A stretch of DNA of 64,000 nt from Acanthosepion esculentum. Taxonomy: Eukaryota > Mollusca > Cephalopoda > Sepiida > Sepiidae. Made by a program: the position numbers and the translations under genes. Below the pieces are notes generated by a model. The model worked only from the letters and a program-made list of their open reading frames with translations, searched no databases and had not been told where the DNA came from. Below are positions 9,720 through 20,579 of the stretch, piece after piece. The stretch's first letter is position 1. Every line of letters starts with the position of its first letter. Location of the stretch: positions 49,973,556 to 50,037,555 of the forward strand of contig OZ038517.1 in NCBI GenBank assembly GCA_964036315.1, written 5' to 3'.

Positions 9720-10040
9720 TGGCAACTTACTCAGGCAGAGCAGATTTAGCTTTGTCTTGTACTAAAAAATAGCAAGTGTTCAGTTTGACTCCTGGGAGCT
9801 AACTGACCACTTTTGTCACACAATAAAGTGACGTCAATAAGTGGCTGTCATGTGATCCATGTATGTTTATCTCAACCAAACGGAGATAATTGCCTTTTGT
9901 ATCTCTACAAATTAAGCTAATAACATTTGATTGCTCGTGGAATAATTACAATTAATAATTAATTAATTAATTATTTGTCATGTTGGTGAGATTAAAATGT
10001 AAAAGAATGGGTAGAATTATTTCAAACCACTCAAGTAAAT
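9720..10040. repeat. Dispersed repeat, copy 1 (pair with 11285-11620)
   Basis: ATAGCAAGTG, GGAGCTAACTGACCACTTT, GTGACGTCA(A/C)TAAGTG, GGAGATAAT and GGGTAGAATTATTT are shared in order with 11285-11620. Both copies are followed by the CACCCTGGGA(C/T)ATAGG phrase, at 10213 and 11626. In this copy a further inverted repeat is inserted before that phrase. Confidence 0.75.
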
Positions 10041-10044
10041 GAAA

Positions 10045-10215
10045 AAAAAAATGCAGGTGAGAGGTCATGTGCCTCTACATTTGACAGCCGGGACTGACCC
10101 CAGGTTCACTCTCTAGTGCACCCAGTCTCCTTTATGGTCTCGTGTGCAGTGTCTTCTCCAGCATCATACCAGAGTAACATAGATGGATAGCAACTGTTAC
10201 TATATCGACAAGACA
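10045..10215 (-). repeat. SINE-like repeat, inverted partner of 13556-13725
   Basis: The plus-strand words TGCAGGTGAGAGGTCAT, CCCAGGTTCACTCTCTAG, GTGTCTTCTCCAGCATCATA and GATGGATAGCAACTGTTAC are reverse complements of words in 13556-13725, in order. The copy interrupts the repeat at 9720-10290. Its absence from the paralogue at 11.6 kb suggests it inserted after that duplication. Confidence 0.75.
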
Positions 10216-10334
10216 AGGTTCCACCCTGGGACATAGGCACTGTGATAACAACAAAGATGAAGACAATAATCCATATGTTAATAATTTTTATTTTTTTTTT
10301 AATTTTTATTTTTAAGCGTATCACCCCAAGCAAG

Positions 10335-10945
10335 GCTGGAGGCCACTAGCACGCAAGGGGTTATAGAAGGGTTGGACGAAGAGAAGATAGGAGTGGTAAA
10401 GGAGAGGATGTGGAGAAAGAGAAAGACGGAGGGTCGATCAAGACAAGGGGGTTACAGAAGATTTGGAGCGAGAGCAGATAGGAATGAAAGATGAAAGGAT
10501 GTGGAGAAGGGAAGTGGATAGATCAAGGCAACTGGAGATGTTGATTGATGCTACACTTAAACCGTTGGAGATTGTATTTGTCAGGGAAACAGTAATAAGG
10601 AAGGGAGTTCCATAGGCGAGATGTGCGAGACATGAAGCTATTGGAGTAGAAGAGACGTCTACATCTAACAGTTTCAACGGTGAAGGGGTGGGAACGGGAT
10701 CCCAGCCTCGTAGGACGTTTAAATTCACGAGGCCTAGGGACAAGCGAAAGCAGCTCCTCGGAGCAATTACCGTGAAAGTACTTGTAGAAAAGGCAGAGCG
10801 ATGCAACATCGCGTCTGTGAGAGAGCGACTGCAGACGAGATGACAAATCAGGGCCAATCACGTTGCATATCCGTCTCTGGATCTTATCAACCAGCAGGGG
10901 CCCCAGACCATATATGGCAGCAATACTCCATGCAAGGGCGAATGG
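10335..10945 (-). pseudogene. 5'-truncated LINE: RT C-terminal end plus 3' UTR
   Basis: The minus strand encodes the C-terminal region of a non-LTR retrotransposon polyprotein (jockey/CR1-like by recollection): CCHIWSG, DKIQRR, LSHRRDVASLCLFYKYF, RSHPFTVETVRCRR and SRTSRLWNSLPYY, ending HLQLP at about 10523. The frame 10861-10523 is open for 112 codons. Sequence down to 10335 matches the 3' UTR after 63834. The 5' end stops at about 10943 in the residues before CMEYCCHIW, a normal 5'-truncated insertion. No RT catalytic motif is present, so it is not functional. It is closely related to 63290-64000. Confidence 0.85.
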
Positions 10946-11284
10946 TTAAGACAGAAGCTTAATTATTTTCACTTTTCACTGGCAAAACATCTACACTTAT
11001 TTATTTATGATTCACATTCCTGTTCTCGATGGTTTTTGTTTTCAAGAATTTGCATATTTCGATTCAACTTCTTACTATCACTTTCACATATCGGAGACAC
11101 TATTTATTGATTTAATATTTGATAAAATTATTTGTTAATTTATTTTCGTCAGAAAAGCTGCCAGAAAACTTTTGTGTGTTTCTGGAGAAGCCATATTTAT
11201 ATTTCCCAACGGAGATTCAAACGGTCCAGATTTATCTTCTATGTCACTGGCGAAGACATATTGCTCAAATGAGAAACGGCAAGA

Positions 11285-11700
11285 TATATGGAGGCCACAA
11301 GCCAGATATAGTTCTTATATCTGGTGAGGATAAAAAGGAAATAGCAAGTGCTCAGGTCGACATCTGGAAGCTAACTAATGGACTGACCACTTTCGTCACT
11401 GTATGAAGTGATGTCACTAAGTGACCATCCCATGACCCACATACCTTCACCTAAGCAAAAGGGAGATAATCACTTTTTGTATCCCAACTAGTAACATTGT
11501 ATTTCCCATGGAATAATTAGAGTATTATTGCAGACACTTTGCTATTCGTCATTTTGGCGAGATTAATGCATAAGAGAATTGGTAGAATTATTTAAAATCA
11601 CTCAAGTAAATAAAAAAAAATAGTCCACCCTGGGATATAGGTATTTTGATATTAACAACAAAGGTGAAGACAACAGTCTATATGTTAAATAATTCAGACA
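11285..11700. repeat. Dispersed repeat, copy 2, with the empty LINE site
   Basis: Partner of 9720-10290. At about 11680-11710 the words TATATGTTAA, CAGACAGAAGG and TTAATTATTTTCACTTTTCA are continuous. In the other copy the same words are split by the LINE at 10335-10945. Confidence 0.75.
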
Positions 11701-11849
11701 GAAGGTTATTAATTATTTTCACTTTTCATTGGCAAAACATCTACAATCATTTTTTCATGAGTCATAATTATCTTCTGTTTTGCTTTTGTTTTCAAGAATT
11801 TGCATATTTCATTTCTCATTCTTACTTTCACATATCTGACACACTATTG

Positions 11850-12248
11850 ATTCAATATTTGATAATTTATTTTTGGTTATACATTTTTATATAGTAAAAA
11901 TTAGCAACAATATTTATTTATAATAAAACTATCAACAACATATTTAATATAATATAATATAATCCTCTTCTCAATGGCTTTTGTTCTCAAGAATTTGAAT
12001 ATTTTAGTTCAAGATCTTACTTTCACATATCCAAGACACTATTTATTGATTCAATATTTGATAATTTATTTTTGGTTATACATTTTTATATAGTAAAAAT
12101 TAGCAACAATATTTATTTATAATAAAACTATCAACAACATATTTAATATAATATATTATAATCCTCTTCTCAATGGCTTTTGTTCTCAAGAATTTGAATA
12201 TTTTAGTTCAAGATCTTACTTTCACATATCCAAGACACTATTTATTGA
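11850..12248 (+). repeat. 199-bp tandem duplication
   Basis: The word TTCAATATTTGATAATTTAT and its downstream sequence recur with a 199-bp period (11851, 12050, and as TTTAATATTTGATAAATTAT at 12249). Related diverged copies lie at 11040-11150 and 13080-13345. Together they are a local cluster of duplicated transposon-like sequence. Confidence 0.8.
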
Positions 12249-12585
12249 TTTAATATTTGATAAATTATTTCTTAATTTATTTTTGTCAGTTCATTTATGG
12301 AAAGAGACAAATATGGTGATAAATATCACTGATATATTTGAAACGTTGAAAAAAAAAAAAATCTATTTATTTATATTTACTTTTATGTGCTCTTTAATTA
12401 TCTGTGTATATTTCTGCGATGATGTATTATGTAAAGTATTTACATTATTCGGACTATTGTCCTCATCTTTGTCGCCATATTTATTACAACATTTTTTTTC
12501 TCATATTAAAATTTAAAAAAATAGTAATAATAATCAAAAATTCTCATTTTGACATATGCTATTTCACATATTTTCACATTCTACC

Positions 12586-12755
12586 TTTTCTAGGTGTTTA
12601 ACTAAAAAGAACCCTGAATACATCACTGGATAATGTCCATTGTTTGGCCAAGATAACAATTGCTTAAATACATATGCCATAGTTACTTGAAATCAAAAAA
12701 AGATCCTTCAAGTGTCCTGATATTAAAACCCCTTTTTCAGGGGTCTACTGTATAA
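12586..12755. repeat. Dispersed repeat, copy 2 (pair with 8511-8690)
   Basis: It carries the same ordered words as 8511-8690, ending GGTCTACTGTAT in both. Confidence 0.75.
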
Positions 12756-13079
12756 GACTTTTATTTTTTATGGTAAAACATCACATCGTCCTATCAGTTT
12801 CATTAGAATAGTAACAAGAAATTTAGTTCCTATCGATGTTACTGTTTTGCGATACTAGAGAAAACATTGCATGCAATTTACACCAAACGATGTTCGTGAT
12901 TCACTAGTCTTGTGTATTATGATCAAGTACATCCAGCAGCAAGGCCTCTGATTGGGATATTGAAGGTTTTGAGGAGTGTAGAACCACCTCTTAATCATTG
13001 CTGACGTGGAGTTGTAGCTCCTGTTAGGGTCCCAGGCATAGGCAAATAGTGCAACTCCAAACACCGTGAAAGCATAAAA

Positions 13080-13400
13080 ATACATTTTTATAGCAAAAAT
13101 ACCAGCAATACATTTTTATATAATAAAATTAGCAAAAATATCTACTTATAATAAAACTACTAACAATACATTTAATAGAATATAATCCTCTTCTCAATGG
13201 CTTTTGTTTTCAAGAATTTGCATATTTTGGTTCAAGATCTTACTTTCACTTTCACATATCCAAAACACTATTTATTGATTTAATATTTGATAAATTATTT
13301 CTTAATTTATTTTTGTCAGTTCATTTATGGAAAGAGACAAATATGGTGATAAATATTGTTGATATATCTGAAACATTGAAAAAAAAAAAAAAAATCTGTT
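13080..13400 (+). repeat. Diverged copy of the 12.1-12.35 kb segment
   Basis: TCCTCTTCTCAATGGCTTTTG, CTTAATTTATTTTTGTCAGT and GGAAAGAGACAAATATGGTG occur here and at 12160-12325 in the same order. It ends in a poly-A run at about 13378-13394. Confidence 0.75.
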
Positions 13401-13555
13401 AATTTATATTTCTGTGTGATAAATTTTATGTATTTATTTGCATGCTATTTAATTTTCCCACGTTTTTTTTTTATATTTAAATTTTAAAAAAAGTAATAAT
13501 AAGCAAAAATTCTCATTGACAAGCAAATAAAAGACATAAAAAATGACATATTAAG

Positions 13556-13725
13556 AACCTGGTCTTGTCAATATCGTAACAGTTGCTATCCATCTGTGTT
13601 ACTCTGGTATGATGCTGGAGAAGACACTGCACATGAGACCAGAGAGGAGACTCAATGCACTAGAGAGTGAACCTGGGGTCAGTCCTGACTGTCAAATATG
13701 ACCTCTCACCTGCATTCAGTTTGCA
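13556..13725 (+). repeat. SINE-like repeat (inverted partner of 10045-10215)
   Basis: About 170 bp are shared in inverted orientation with 10045-10215, including GTAACAGTTGCTATCCATC and AGAGAGTGAACCTGGGGTC. No tRNA head can be drawn convincingly. The open frame 13667-13876 crosses its edge and is not a gene. Confidence 0.7.
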
Positions 13726-13739
13726 AGTGTGGGAAAGAT

Positions 13740-13980
13740 TTGTGATACATTTTGAATATCTCAAGAACCAGGATGTAATTTGGTATCAGTTCAGAGACCC
13801 TTCCCCCCCCCCAATGCACATGCATGAACAGATACTCTTCCATCGGGTCTCTCAGTCAGCAGGTAGACATTTCTGAATTAGCTTGTGTGAACATTGCATT
13901 TACAGAGATGTGTTTTTTTTTATGGTATCCTGTCAGTTTCATTAGATTTCCTTCGATTTATGGCTATCATTGCACCGTGC
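13740..13980. repeat. Dispersed repeat shared with 16740-17040
   Basis: TTTTGAATATCT, ATGCA(C/T)ATGCATGAACAGATACTCTTC-type words, GGGT(C/T)TCTC and GTGTGAACATTG occur in the same order at 16740-16910. A T-rich segment and GTCA(G/A)TTT(C/T)ATTAGA follow in both. Confidence 0.65.
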
Positions 13981-14839
13981 TTCTTAGGATAAAAAGATGA
14001 AAATTGGATTTTTGGTATAAAAATGCAAAGATCAAGAGAAGGAATAGCTGAATGAAATGCAAGAATAAACAGGTTATGCTCTCAGATAGTTTTATACCAC
14101 TAAGTCATACACAAAATTATATACACTTATTTATATGTGTCCTACACAGAGAAATCATAACACATGTATACAACAACAAGTAATGAGAGAATGAATGAAG
14201 CATAAGGTCTTCATTGATGCAATTGAAGGTTTAATTGTCTTTTTATAGTAATAGGTGGAATCTAAGGTGTGCAAGATAAAACTCCCAAGCTGTACACTGG
14301 CAAAGGACTGAATGACCCAAAAATGTAAGCACTGAAAAGATTATAGGACGCTCAGCCACCCAAGCTGTGAGAAAATATTGAAATTTGAGTTACTTTGAGA
14401 CTATATGGAATGGATATTCAAACATTATCTGTAATAATGTGCCCATCCCCTATATATATATTATATATATATATATATAAAAGGTCACCTGACAGCAGGA
14501 CGATATGAATCCATATAACTGAAAAATATATATTTAATATATAGCAATATTAGTAGATCATTTAATTAATTAACAATATAGGATTGATGTGTTATGTCCA
14601 GTAGACACTGTTATCATGATACACATTACCATTTACCCATACTCTCAAAATGCTGCCATATTTTGTAAAGTCCTTAATCCATATATACATATATATATAT
14701 GGATAACTCATATATTCTGGTGTCAGTTTGAACTGATACCCTCTTCCCCACCCATGTATCTATATTATAATTTAGATATAGTTCTGATTGTTCCTTAGCA
14801 CATACAAAATAGCTTTCCCATCTTGATCCCTAATTTGGC

Positions 14840-15185
14840 TTGCCTGTCCCCTGCCCACAAAGTATTTATAGAAAAGGCACAGGGAAGCTATGTTACAGCA
14901 ATGGGAAAGCGACTGAAGCAGAGATGCCGGGTCCGGATGGATAACTTTGGAATCTCGAAAGCGCAAGATGTGACAGCAATATTCAGTGAATATGACTTAT
15001 GAATGTGTCAGATAGATTCTGAAAAGGAACATTTTCTAGCACAACACAGTGAACCAACTTTTCTAGCAGCAAACCTAGCAATCGATTCAATATAATCTTT
15101 GTGAGAGAAGAAACTGTTCGCATAGAACTTATGGTTATGTCTAACCGACTCGACTGTAAATTGATGAGACTTGGCTGCCAATTTA
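14840..15185 (-). pseudogene. Decayed LINE RT C-terminal fragments
   Basis: The minus strand shows DPASLLQSLSHCCNIASL followed by CLFYKYF (14966-14850). A separate block KSHQFTVESVRHNHKFYANS is at about 15180-15110. The blocks are interrupted and out of their usual order, with further LINE-like sequence shared with 37560-37680 between them. No intact frame remains. Confidence 0.65.
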
Positions 15186-15508
15186 CTCAGTCAGTCAGTC
15201 AGTTAAGTGCCACATGTGACACGTGCTTCGGCGATCACGTCTCTTTCTAGTCTTTTCCTGCAGTAGCTTGCCATTTCTTTCTGCAGTAGACCAGTCGCCA
15301 CCCAAAGCTGTCCCATAGTTGGTGGGGAGAAGAGTTGGATTCATACCTTTCCCAAGGGTATTAGTACGTAAGTGAATGTAATGAATTTGAATAGAGAGTA
15401 TAATTGATTTTGTGTGCTCTATGGTCTTCTGTTTTAATAATTAGTTATCCATTTAATGTATTTATAATATTATCTATTGTGCAATGCAGATTTCAATCTA
15501 TACTTTAG

Positions 15509-15513
<5 letters not shown>

Positions 15514-15548
<35 letters not shown>

Positions 15549-15862
15549 TAGTCAAACCTAATGAGCCAGACAAACCTACCTAGTGTAATTGGACTTATCA
15601 GACGATATATTTACATAAAATATACAAAACTTGGTTTACATTATTTAATGTAACATGCATCAATATATATATATATATATAGTCAAACCTAATGAGCCAG
15701 ACAAACCTACCAAGGTTTCACTTAGGCAGATTGTCAGGGTAATTGGACTTATCAGACGATATGAAAAGAATTTACATAAAATAAGTAGACAAAACTTATC
15801 TATATTACCCTGACGATTTGCCTAAGTGAAACCTTGGTAGGTTTGTCTGGCTAATTAGGTGT
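15514..15862. repeat. (TA)n-bounded element copies with an inverted repeat
   Basis: CAAACCTAATGAGCCAGAC and TGGACTTATCAGACGATAT occur twice (about 15549 and 15684), each behind a (TA)n tract. The second copy forms an inverted repeat: arms 15690-15743 and 15804-15857 around a 60-nt loop, with a few mismatches. It looks like a TA-tailed short element and a folded copy. Confidence 0.7.
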
Positions 15863-16078
15863 GTCTAGGTTTGCCCTACATTTGTATTGAGCTCTTTAGT
15901 TAGTTGTTTACTCGTATCGGGGTTTTTTCTTTGGGCCTTGAACCTGTATCTGTGCGATTATTTTTGACAGACTTTCATGTTCCTGGCTCTTTCTTTTTTA
16001 AAACCTTTTTTCCCTTCGAGATTGATTTGGCTATTGTTAAATCAAGAATTCAAAGGTTTTTCGACACGAGTATAGTTA

Positions 16079-16079
<1 letters not shown>

Positions 16080-16115
<36 letters not shown>
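16080..16115. repeat. (TA)n microsatellite
   Basis: A pure TA tract. Confidence 0.9.
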
Positions 16116-16117
<2 letters not shown>

Positions 16118-16539
16118 CTCAGAATATTTAGCCATTCTAAAAACTGAAAATTAACTTACCTATCAATTAAAGAACTATGCGTCTAAATACACGTGCAGAA
16201 ATTTCTGTTATCTTGAAGGTGGCTTTTTAAAGCTTTCACCTCCCTTACTTGGCAGCAAAACAATTGACATCTGCTGAAAAAACGTCACTTAATGATTAAG
16301 TTTCTTTGCAGACAGTGACAATACTTTTAGCTTCTGTAAATACATGTCATTTTTTTTTTCTTTTTAAAGTTTATCTCTGAACACCTGAGAAACTAAGAAT
16401 ATCTTTTCATCAATTGTCTTTTTTGTTGTTTGTTTCTCAAGGAAGGCAAATTTATTCGCACTTTCAAACTTTCTTTAAGCCCTGTCTCATTAATTAAAAG
16501 CTACACACCTGCAATAGGAGACCTGTCCAGAATGGTTTC

Positions 16540-16785
16540 GGTCAATTTTGAATATCTACAGAACCAGTTGGGTGGCGTTGGTGTAATTGGCATTTTGAAT
16601 ATTTAGAGAGCCGGTCAGGCAGCCGTGATATAAATTGGCATTTTGAATATCTAGAGAGCTGGCTGGGTGGCCTTAATGTAAATTGGCATTTTGAATATCT
16701 AGATAATCAATTGGGCAGTCTTGATGTAAATTGGCATTTTGGATATATAGAGAACAGTTTGCTCAGCCTTGATGTAATTGGGTAT
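16540..16785 (+). repeat. 48-bp tandem repeat, about 4-5 copies
   Basis: The word CATTTTGAAT recurs at 16591, 16639 and 16687, and CATTTTGGAT at 16735, an exact 48-bp step. Between them come GGGTGGC/GGGCAGTC and TTGATGTAAATTGG. A single related unit heads the repeat at 13740. Confidence 0.85.
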
Positions 16786-17109
16786 CCCGTCAGAGAGCAC
16801 TCTAATATGCATGTATGAACAGATACTCTTCTGGCCGGGTTTCTCGGTCGTCAGTGAGACTCCTCCGAGTGAGGTTGTGTACTGTGTGAACATTGTATTT
16901 ACAATGAACAGATCAGCGAAGGGTGTGCATGTTTTTTGGTTTTTGTTTTTTTTTTTTTTTAGTGGTAAAACATCACATCATCGTGTCAATTTTATTAGAA
17001 TAAAACTTTTGCTTCCTTTCGATTTCCAGCTATCATTGCATCCCACTTCTTCCGTTGTTTTTTGGGGGCCATGAAAAAAAATTACGGGGAACATTAGTTA
17101 CATCAGGGT

Positions 17110-17460
17110 AGCGTTTAATTGTACACATACACTAGATGAGGCAATAGATTATGGAAAAATGCAACAAGGCAGCTTATGGTAATCCTTAAAAAGGACATTG
17201 ATGAAATGACTTTTTTTAAAAATGAAAAGGACACTGGGTTAATTTGTGGGGTCTGGAGAGAAATAGTTTGAAGGAGACTAAGGTAGGCTGAAATGAGGTC
17301 TAAATAAGATAGGAAATAGTGCTGGAGAGTAAGAACATTGGGAGAACCAGCATACATTAACTTGTCAAAATGTGGAGGATTCAACCCTGTTTTTCCTTCA
17401 TGGCAGGTCCTAGCTGAAAAATCCTTAGCACAAGAATATAGCTTGTTAGAACGTTTACTA
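17110..17460 (-). pseudogene. Probable LINE remnant
   Basis: TCCTAGCTG(A/T)AAA and TAGCTT(G/A)TTAGAAC-type words are shared with 19485-19530 and 45770-45830, which are better recognisable LINE remnants on the same strand. The minus-strand frame at 17384-17115 ends in a Phe/Leu-rich segment without a clear motif. The call rests mainly on the shared words. Confidence 0.4.
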
Positions 17461-17654
17461 TCGATTTCAGTGTGGCTTGGATTTCTTTCTTCCTTACGGA
17501 CAGAATTTTTTTGCTTTTAAAGATATTTTTTTTAATTTTTATCTGACACTATTTCTTATTTACTATAAACATTATTTTTAGCGGGCAACATGTCTTTATT
17601 TTATTCCATTGGACACTGAAACCTAAATTGCAAAGTCCTATTCACAAAAAAAAA

Positions 17655-17735
17655 AACTGTGCATCTGGCAGGAATTGAACCTGCATCCCTTTTCTGGTAA
17701 ATTTGTTTTTAACACCCAAACGCCCGCACGCTAAA
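17655..17735 (-). pseudogene. tRNA-like SINE head
   Basis: The minus strand has a perfect T arm GCAGG-TTCAATT-CCTGC and a GTGC/GCAC pairing at the ends. The A-box region (GGGCGTTTGGGTGTTAA) is recognisable but decayed. It overlaps the start of the inverted repeat at 17691. Confidence 0.55.
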
Positions 17736-18437
17736 TATCTCTTAAAATTTTCCCAAATCATCATAATTCCGTTTAAATGTACATGCTGAACTCAAATTAA
17801 CAATTAAATTATGAAAAAACCTAACATTTTGGAGTTATCGACAAGAAAACATCGGACTTCTTTTTGCTCATTCGTCCCCCATTACTGCCATAATGTTCAG
17901 TAATTTAGTGCAGAGTACTTCCGGTGGCGTAAGCATAAATTTTGGCCTATTTACTTCATTTATAGCTATAGCTCTTTTTGAAATCACTACGCATTATCGT
18001 AAAGCAATATTTTTTTTGATAAATTTTATAACAAAAAACTTTAAACAAAAAAAAAAACAATTGTTTTTGTTATAAATAAAACTACACTTCTCAAAAAAAA
18101 AAAGAAGAAAATTACATTTCTTTACAGTAGTGCGTAATGATTTTCTGTGCCGAAAGTCTGTAAAAGAAGTAAATAGGCCGAAATTTATGCTTACACCAAT
18201 GAAAGTACTCCGCACTGAATTACTGAACATTATAGCAGTAATGGGGGATGAATGACCAACGAGAAGTTCGATTTTTTTTCTTGTCGATAACTCCAAAATG
18301 GTAGGTTTTTTTGTAATTTAATTGTTAATTAGAGTTCAGCATGTACATTTACACGGAATTATGATGATTTGGGAAAATTTTAAGAGATATTTAGCACGCG
18401 GGCATTTGGACGTTAAAAAGCAAATTTAACCATTTTT
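17691..18437. repeat. Large diverged inverted repeat, about 360-bp arms
   Basis: The left arm (about 17691-18050) and right arm (about 18070-18437) match in inverse order: AAATATCTCTTAAAATTTTCCC against GGGAAAATTTTAAGAG-type, GTTATCGACAAGAAAA against TTTTCTTGTCGATAAC, and GCATAAATTTTGGCC against GGCCGAAATTTATGC. Differences and small indels are scattered. It is older than the other palindromes and is not bounded by (TA)n. Confidence 0.75.
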
Positions 18438-18449
18438 TTTTATTAGAGA

Positions 18450-19190
18450 AACCACCCTTTGAAACAAAGTGTGCCTATACCAGGTGGGCCAAAGAGCCAG
18501 TCTGACAGAGCAAGGTTTGCATTCCTTATTGACGAAAGTGTGTTTCCCATTGGGGTCTCCACAAAACCATATCTGCTAGCTTCAGTTTTGTACCCAAGAT
18601 ATAAACAACCAAATTTTTTTTTTTTTTTTTTTGTTTTGAAAGGATTTCTTATTCAAACATGTACCCACTAAAACTAATGCTTATAGTGACTTATAATGTT
18701 ATTTTTAGTGGACACATTCCCTGAAATGAGGTCTAAATAAGATAGGAAATTCTAACCCTGTGTACAATATGAAACCAGTTTGCTGTATCAGTGGCAAGTG
18801 TTACTGGGAATGATTAATGAATTAGCTGTCATTTTCTGGACTCATTCTTGGGGTCCAGCTTCTCCTGATAGACTATGCACCTGAAGAAGGGGGTAGAATA
18901 GCTGGCGCTAACAACATAAAGAATGAACTGTCGAAATAAAAAAAAAAAGGTCTACAGTTTCGCCACCTGTGATTTCAGATTCATAAATAATTTATTTGTG
19001 TATGAAATATTCCAAGTGTTGTGAGAGTTATCTCCCTTGCACTGGCAATTTTAATTTAATTGCAAGTCCAGTAGTTCAAACAGCTCTTGAAATAAAATTT
19101 TAAAAGTGTCAAACATTTCAACCGAGTCAGACTGCATTCAGTTTGGGAAAGGCATGAATCCATATTTTTTCTTCCTTTAGCTTTCTTCTT
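18450..19190. other. Unassigned AT-rich stretch
   Basis: It contains poly-T at about 18615-18632, and a CCTGAAGAAGGGGG motif at 18885 in a position resembling other element ends. It has no frame with family features. A GAAATGAGGTCTAAATAAGATAGGAAAT phrase at 18722 also occurs at 17290, a dispersed fragment. Confidence 0.4.
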
Positions 19191-19199
19191 CTTTTTACT

Positions 19200-19680
19200 A
19201 AATGTTCACCGAGTACAAGGCTCAAGAGCCTCACAATATAGAGAGTTACTGAACGAAGTTAATGTATAGAGTAAGTTAAGTGCAGACTATGAGGGTATGT
19301 GAGATAGGTAACAGTTGACCCTAGGTTTGAAGAGGTCAAGAGTGTATAGTGATCGAGGAAGCATCCTCTCAGGAGTCTATCTCTCACTGTTCTTGGGAAG
19401 AAGCTGAGTGGAACTTTCTTATTAACAATGTAATGCAGAGAGAATATGGATAATTCGACCCTGTGTATGTTGCATAGAGGATCCTAGCTGTAAAGGTCTG
19501 AACTGGGGAATGTAGCTTATCAGAACATTTGCTATAGAAATAGCCACAGAGTAGCAATGTTTTGTCTACTATAGAAATAATAGAGTAGACTGGACTCTTT
19601 AGCTTTGATAGGATAACCAGCTTCAGAGAAGAAGTACTATGAATTAAAGAGCAGCCTGGACTTGGTTGGGTTCCAATCGG
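19200..19680 (-). pseudogene. LINE RT C-terminal remnant
   Basis: A minus-strand reading gives SFFPRTVRDRLLRGCFLDHY and then LFKPRVNCYLSHI near 19400-19280. This matches the usual LINE C-terminal pattern (SFFPRT..WN.LP...F...Y.L..FK..V..HL). Upstream words are shared with 45770-45900. Frameshifts and stops interrupt it. Confidence 0.6.
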
Positions 19681-19924
19681 CTACCTTACTCTAGGATCAC
19701 CAACTTCTGTTATGTCTGCACTAAATGCAGTAAGCCAACAACTCTAATGGATTAGAGGATTTCTGTTCATAATAATTTTATAACTTACATCAAGATGGTG
19801 TAACATGGAAACCTTAGTCCAGATTTGAAATTTCACTTTTCTCCGCTAACGTTTCTTGAGTAAGATCAACTCTAAATTCAAACAACCTAATAGGGTAGAC
19901 AACTTTGATCTAGGTAGGAAGACC

Positions 19925-20575
19925 AAGGTGTGATAGGTTCTATTAGGCTATTTTGCCCTGCACCCACCCAGTTAGGGCAGCCAGGGTGGGATCGATTAGG
20001 CTATCTTGCCCAGCAACCATCCAAGGTGAGATTGATTAGGCTATCTTGCCCAGCAACCATCCATTTTGGCAACCCATGTGGGATAGGTTCTATTAGGCTA
20101 TCTTGACCTGCACCCACCCAGTTAGGGCAACCAAGGTGGGATCGATTAGGCTATCTTGCCCAGCAACCATCCAAGGTGAGATTGATTAGGCTATCTTGCC
20201 CAGCAACCATCCATTTTGGCAACCCATGTGGGATAGGTTCTATTAGGCTATCTTGACCTGCAACCACCCAGTTAGGGCAACCAAGGTGGGATCGATTAGG
20301 CTATCTTGCCCAGCAACCATCCAAGGTGAGATTGATTAGGCTATCTTGCCCAGCAACCATCCATTTTGGCAACCCATGTGGGATAGGTTCTATTAGGCTA
20401 TCTTGACCTGCAACCACCCAGTTAGGGCAACCAAGGTGGGATCGATTAGGCTATCTTGCCCAGCAACCATCCAAGGTGAGATTGATTAGGCTATCTTGCC
20501 CAGCAACCACCCATTTTGGCAACCGATGTGGGATAGGTTCTATTAGGCTATTTTGCCCTGCAACCATCTGTTATT
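19925..20575 (+). repeat. 150-bp tandem repeat, about 4.3 copies
   Basis: CCATTTTGGC recurs at 20061, 20211, 20361 and 20511 (exact 150-bp step). Each unit contains three internal subrepeats beginning GATT(A)GGCTATCTTGCC or TATTAGGCTATCTTG, so it is itself an amplified degenerate repeat of about 40-55 bp. Copies are nearly identical. Confidence 0.9.
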
Positions 20576-20579
20576 TCTT

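Noticed and set aside
10523..10861. A host gene in the 112-codon minus-strand frame
   Set aside because: The motifs are the C-terminal end of a LINE reverse transcriptase, duplicated at 63.4 kb with its 3' UTR.
15160..15370. Possible coding or RNA gene in the more GC-balanced stretch with (CAGT)n at 15187
   Set aside because: I found no frame, motif or structure that holds up. It is probably repeat-derived but has no partner in the window.
18880..18925. Hammerhead at CTGAAGA near 18885
   Set aside because: The expected GAAA reads GCTAA and no stem I is visible.
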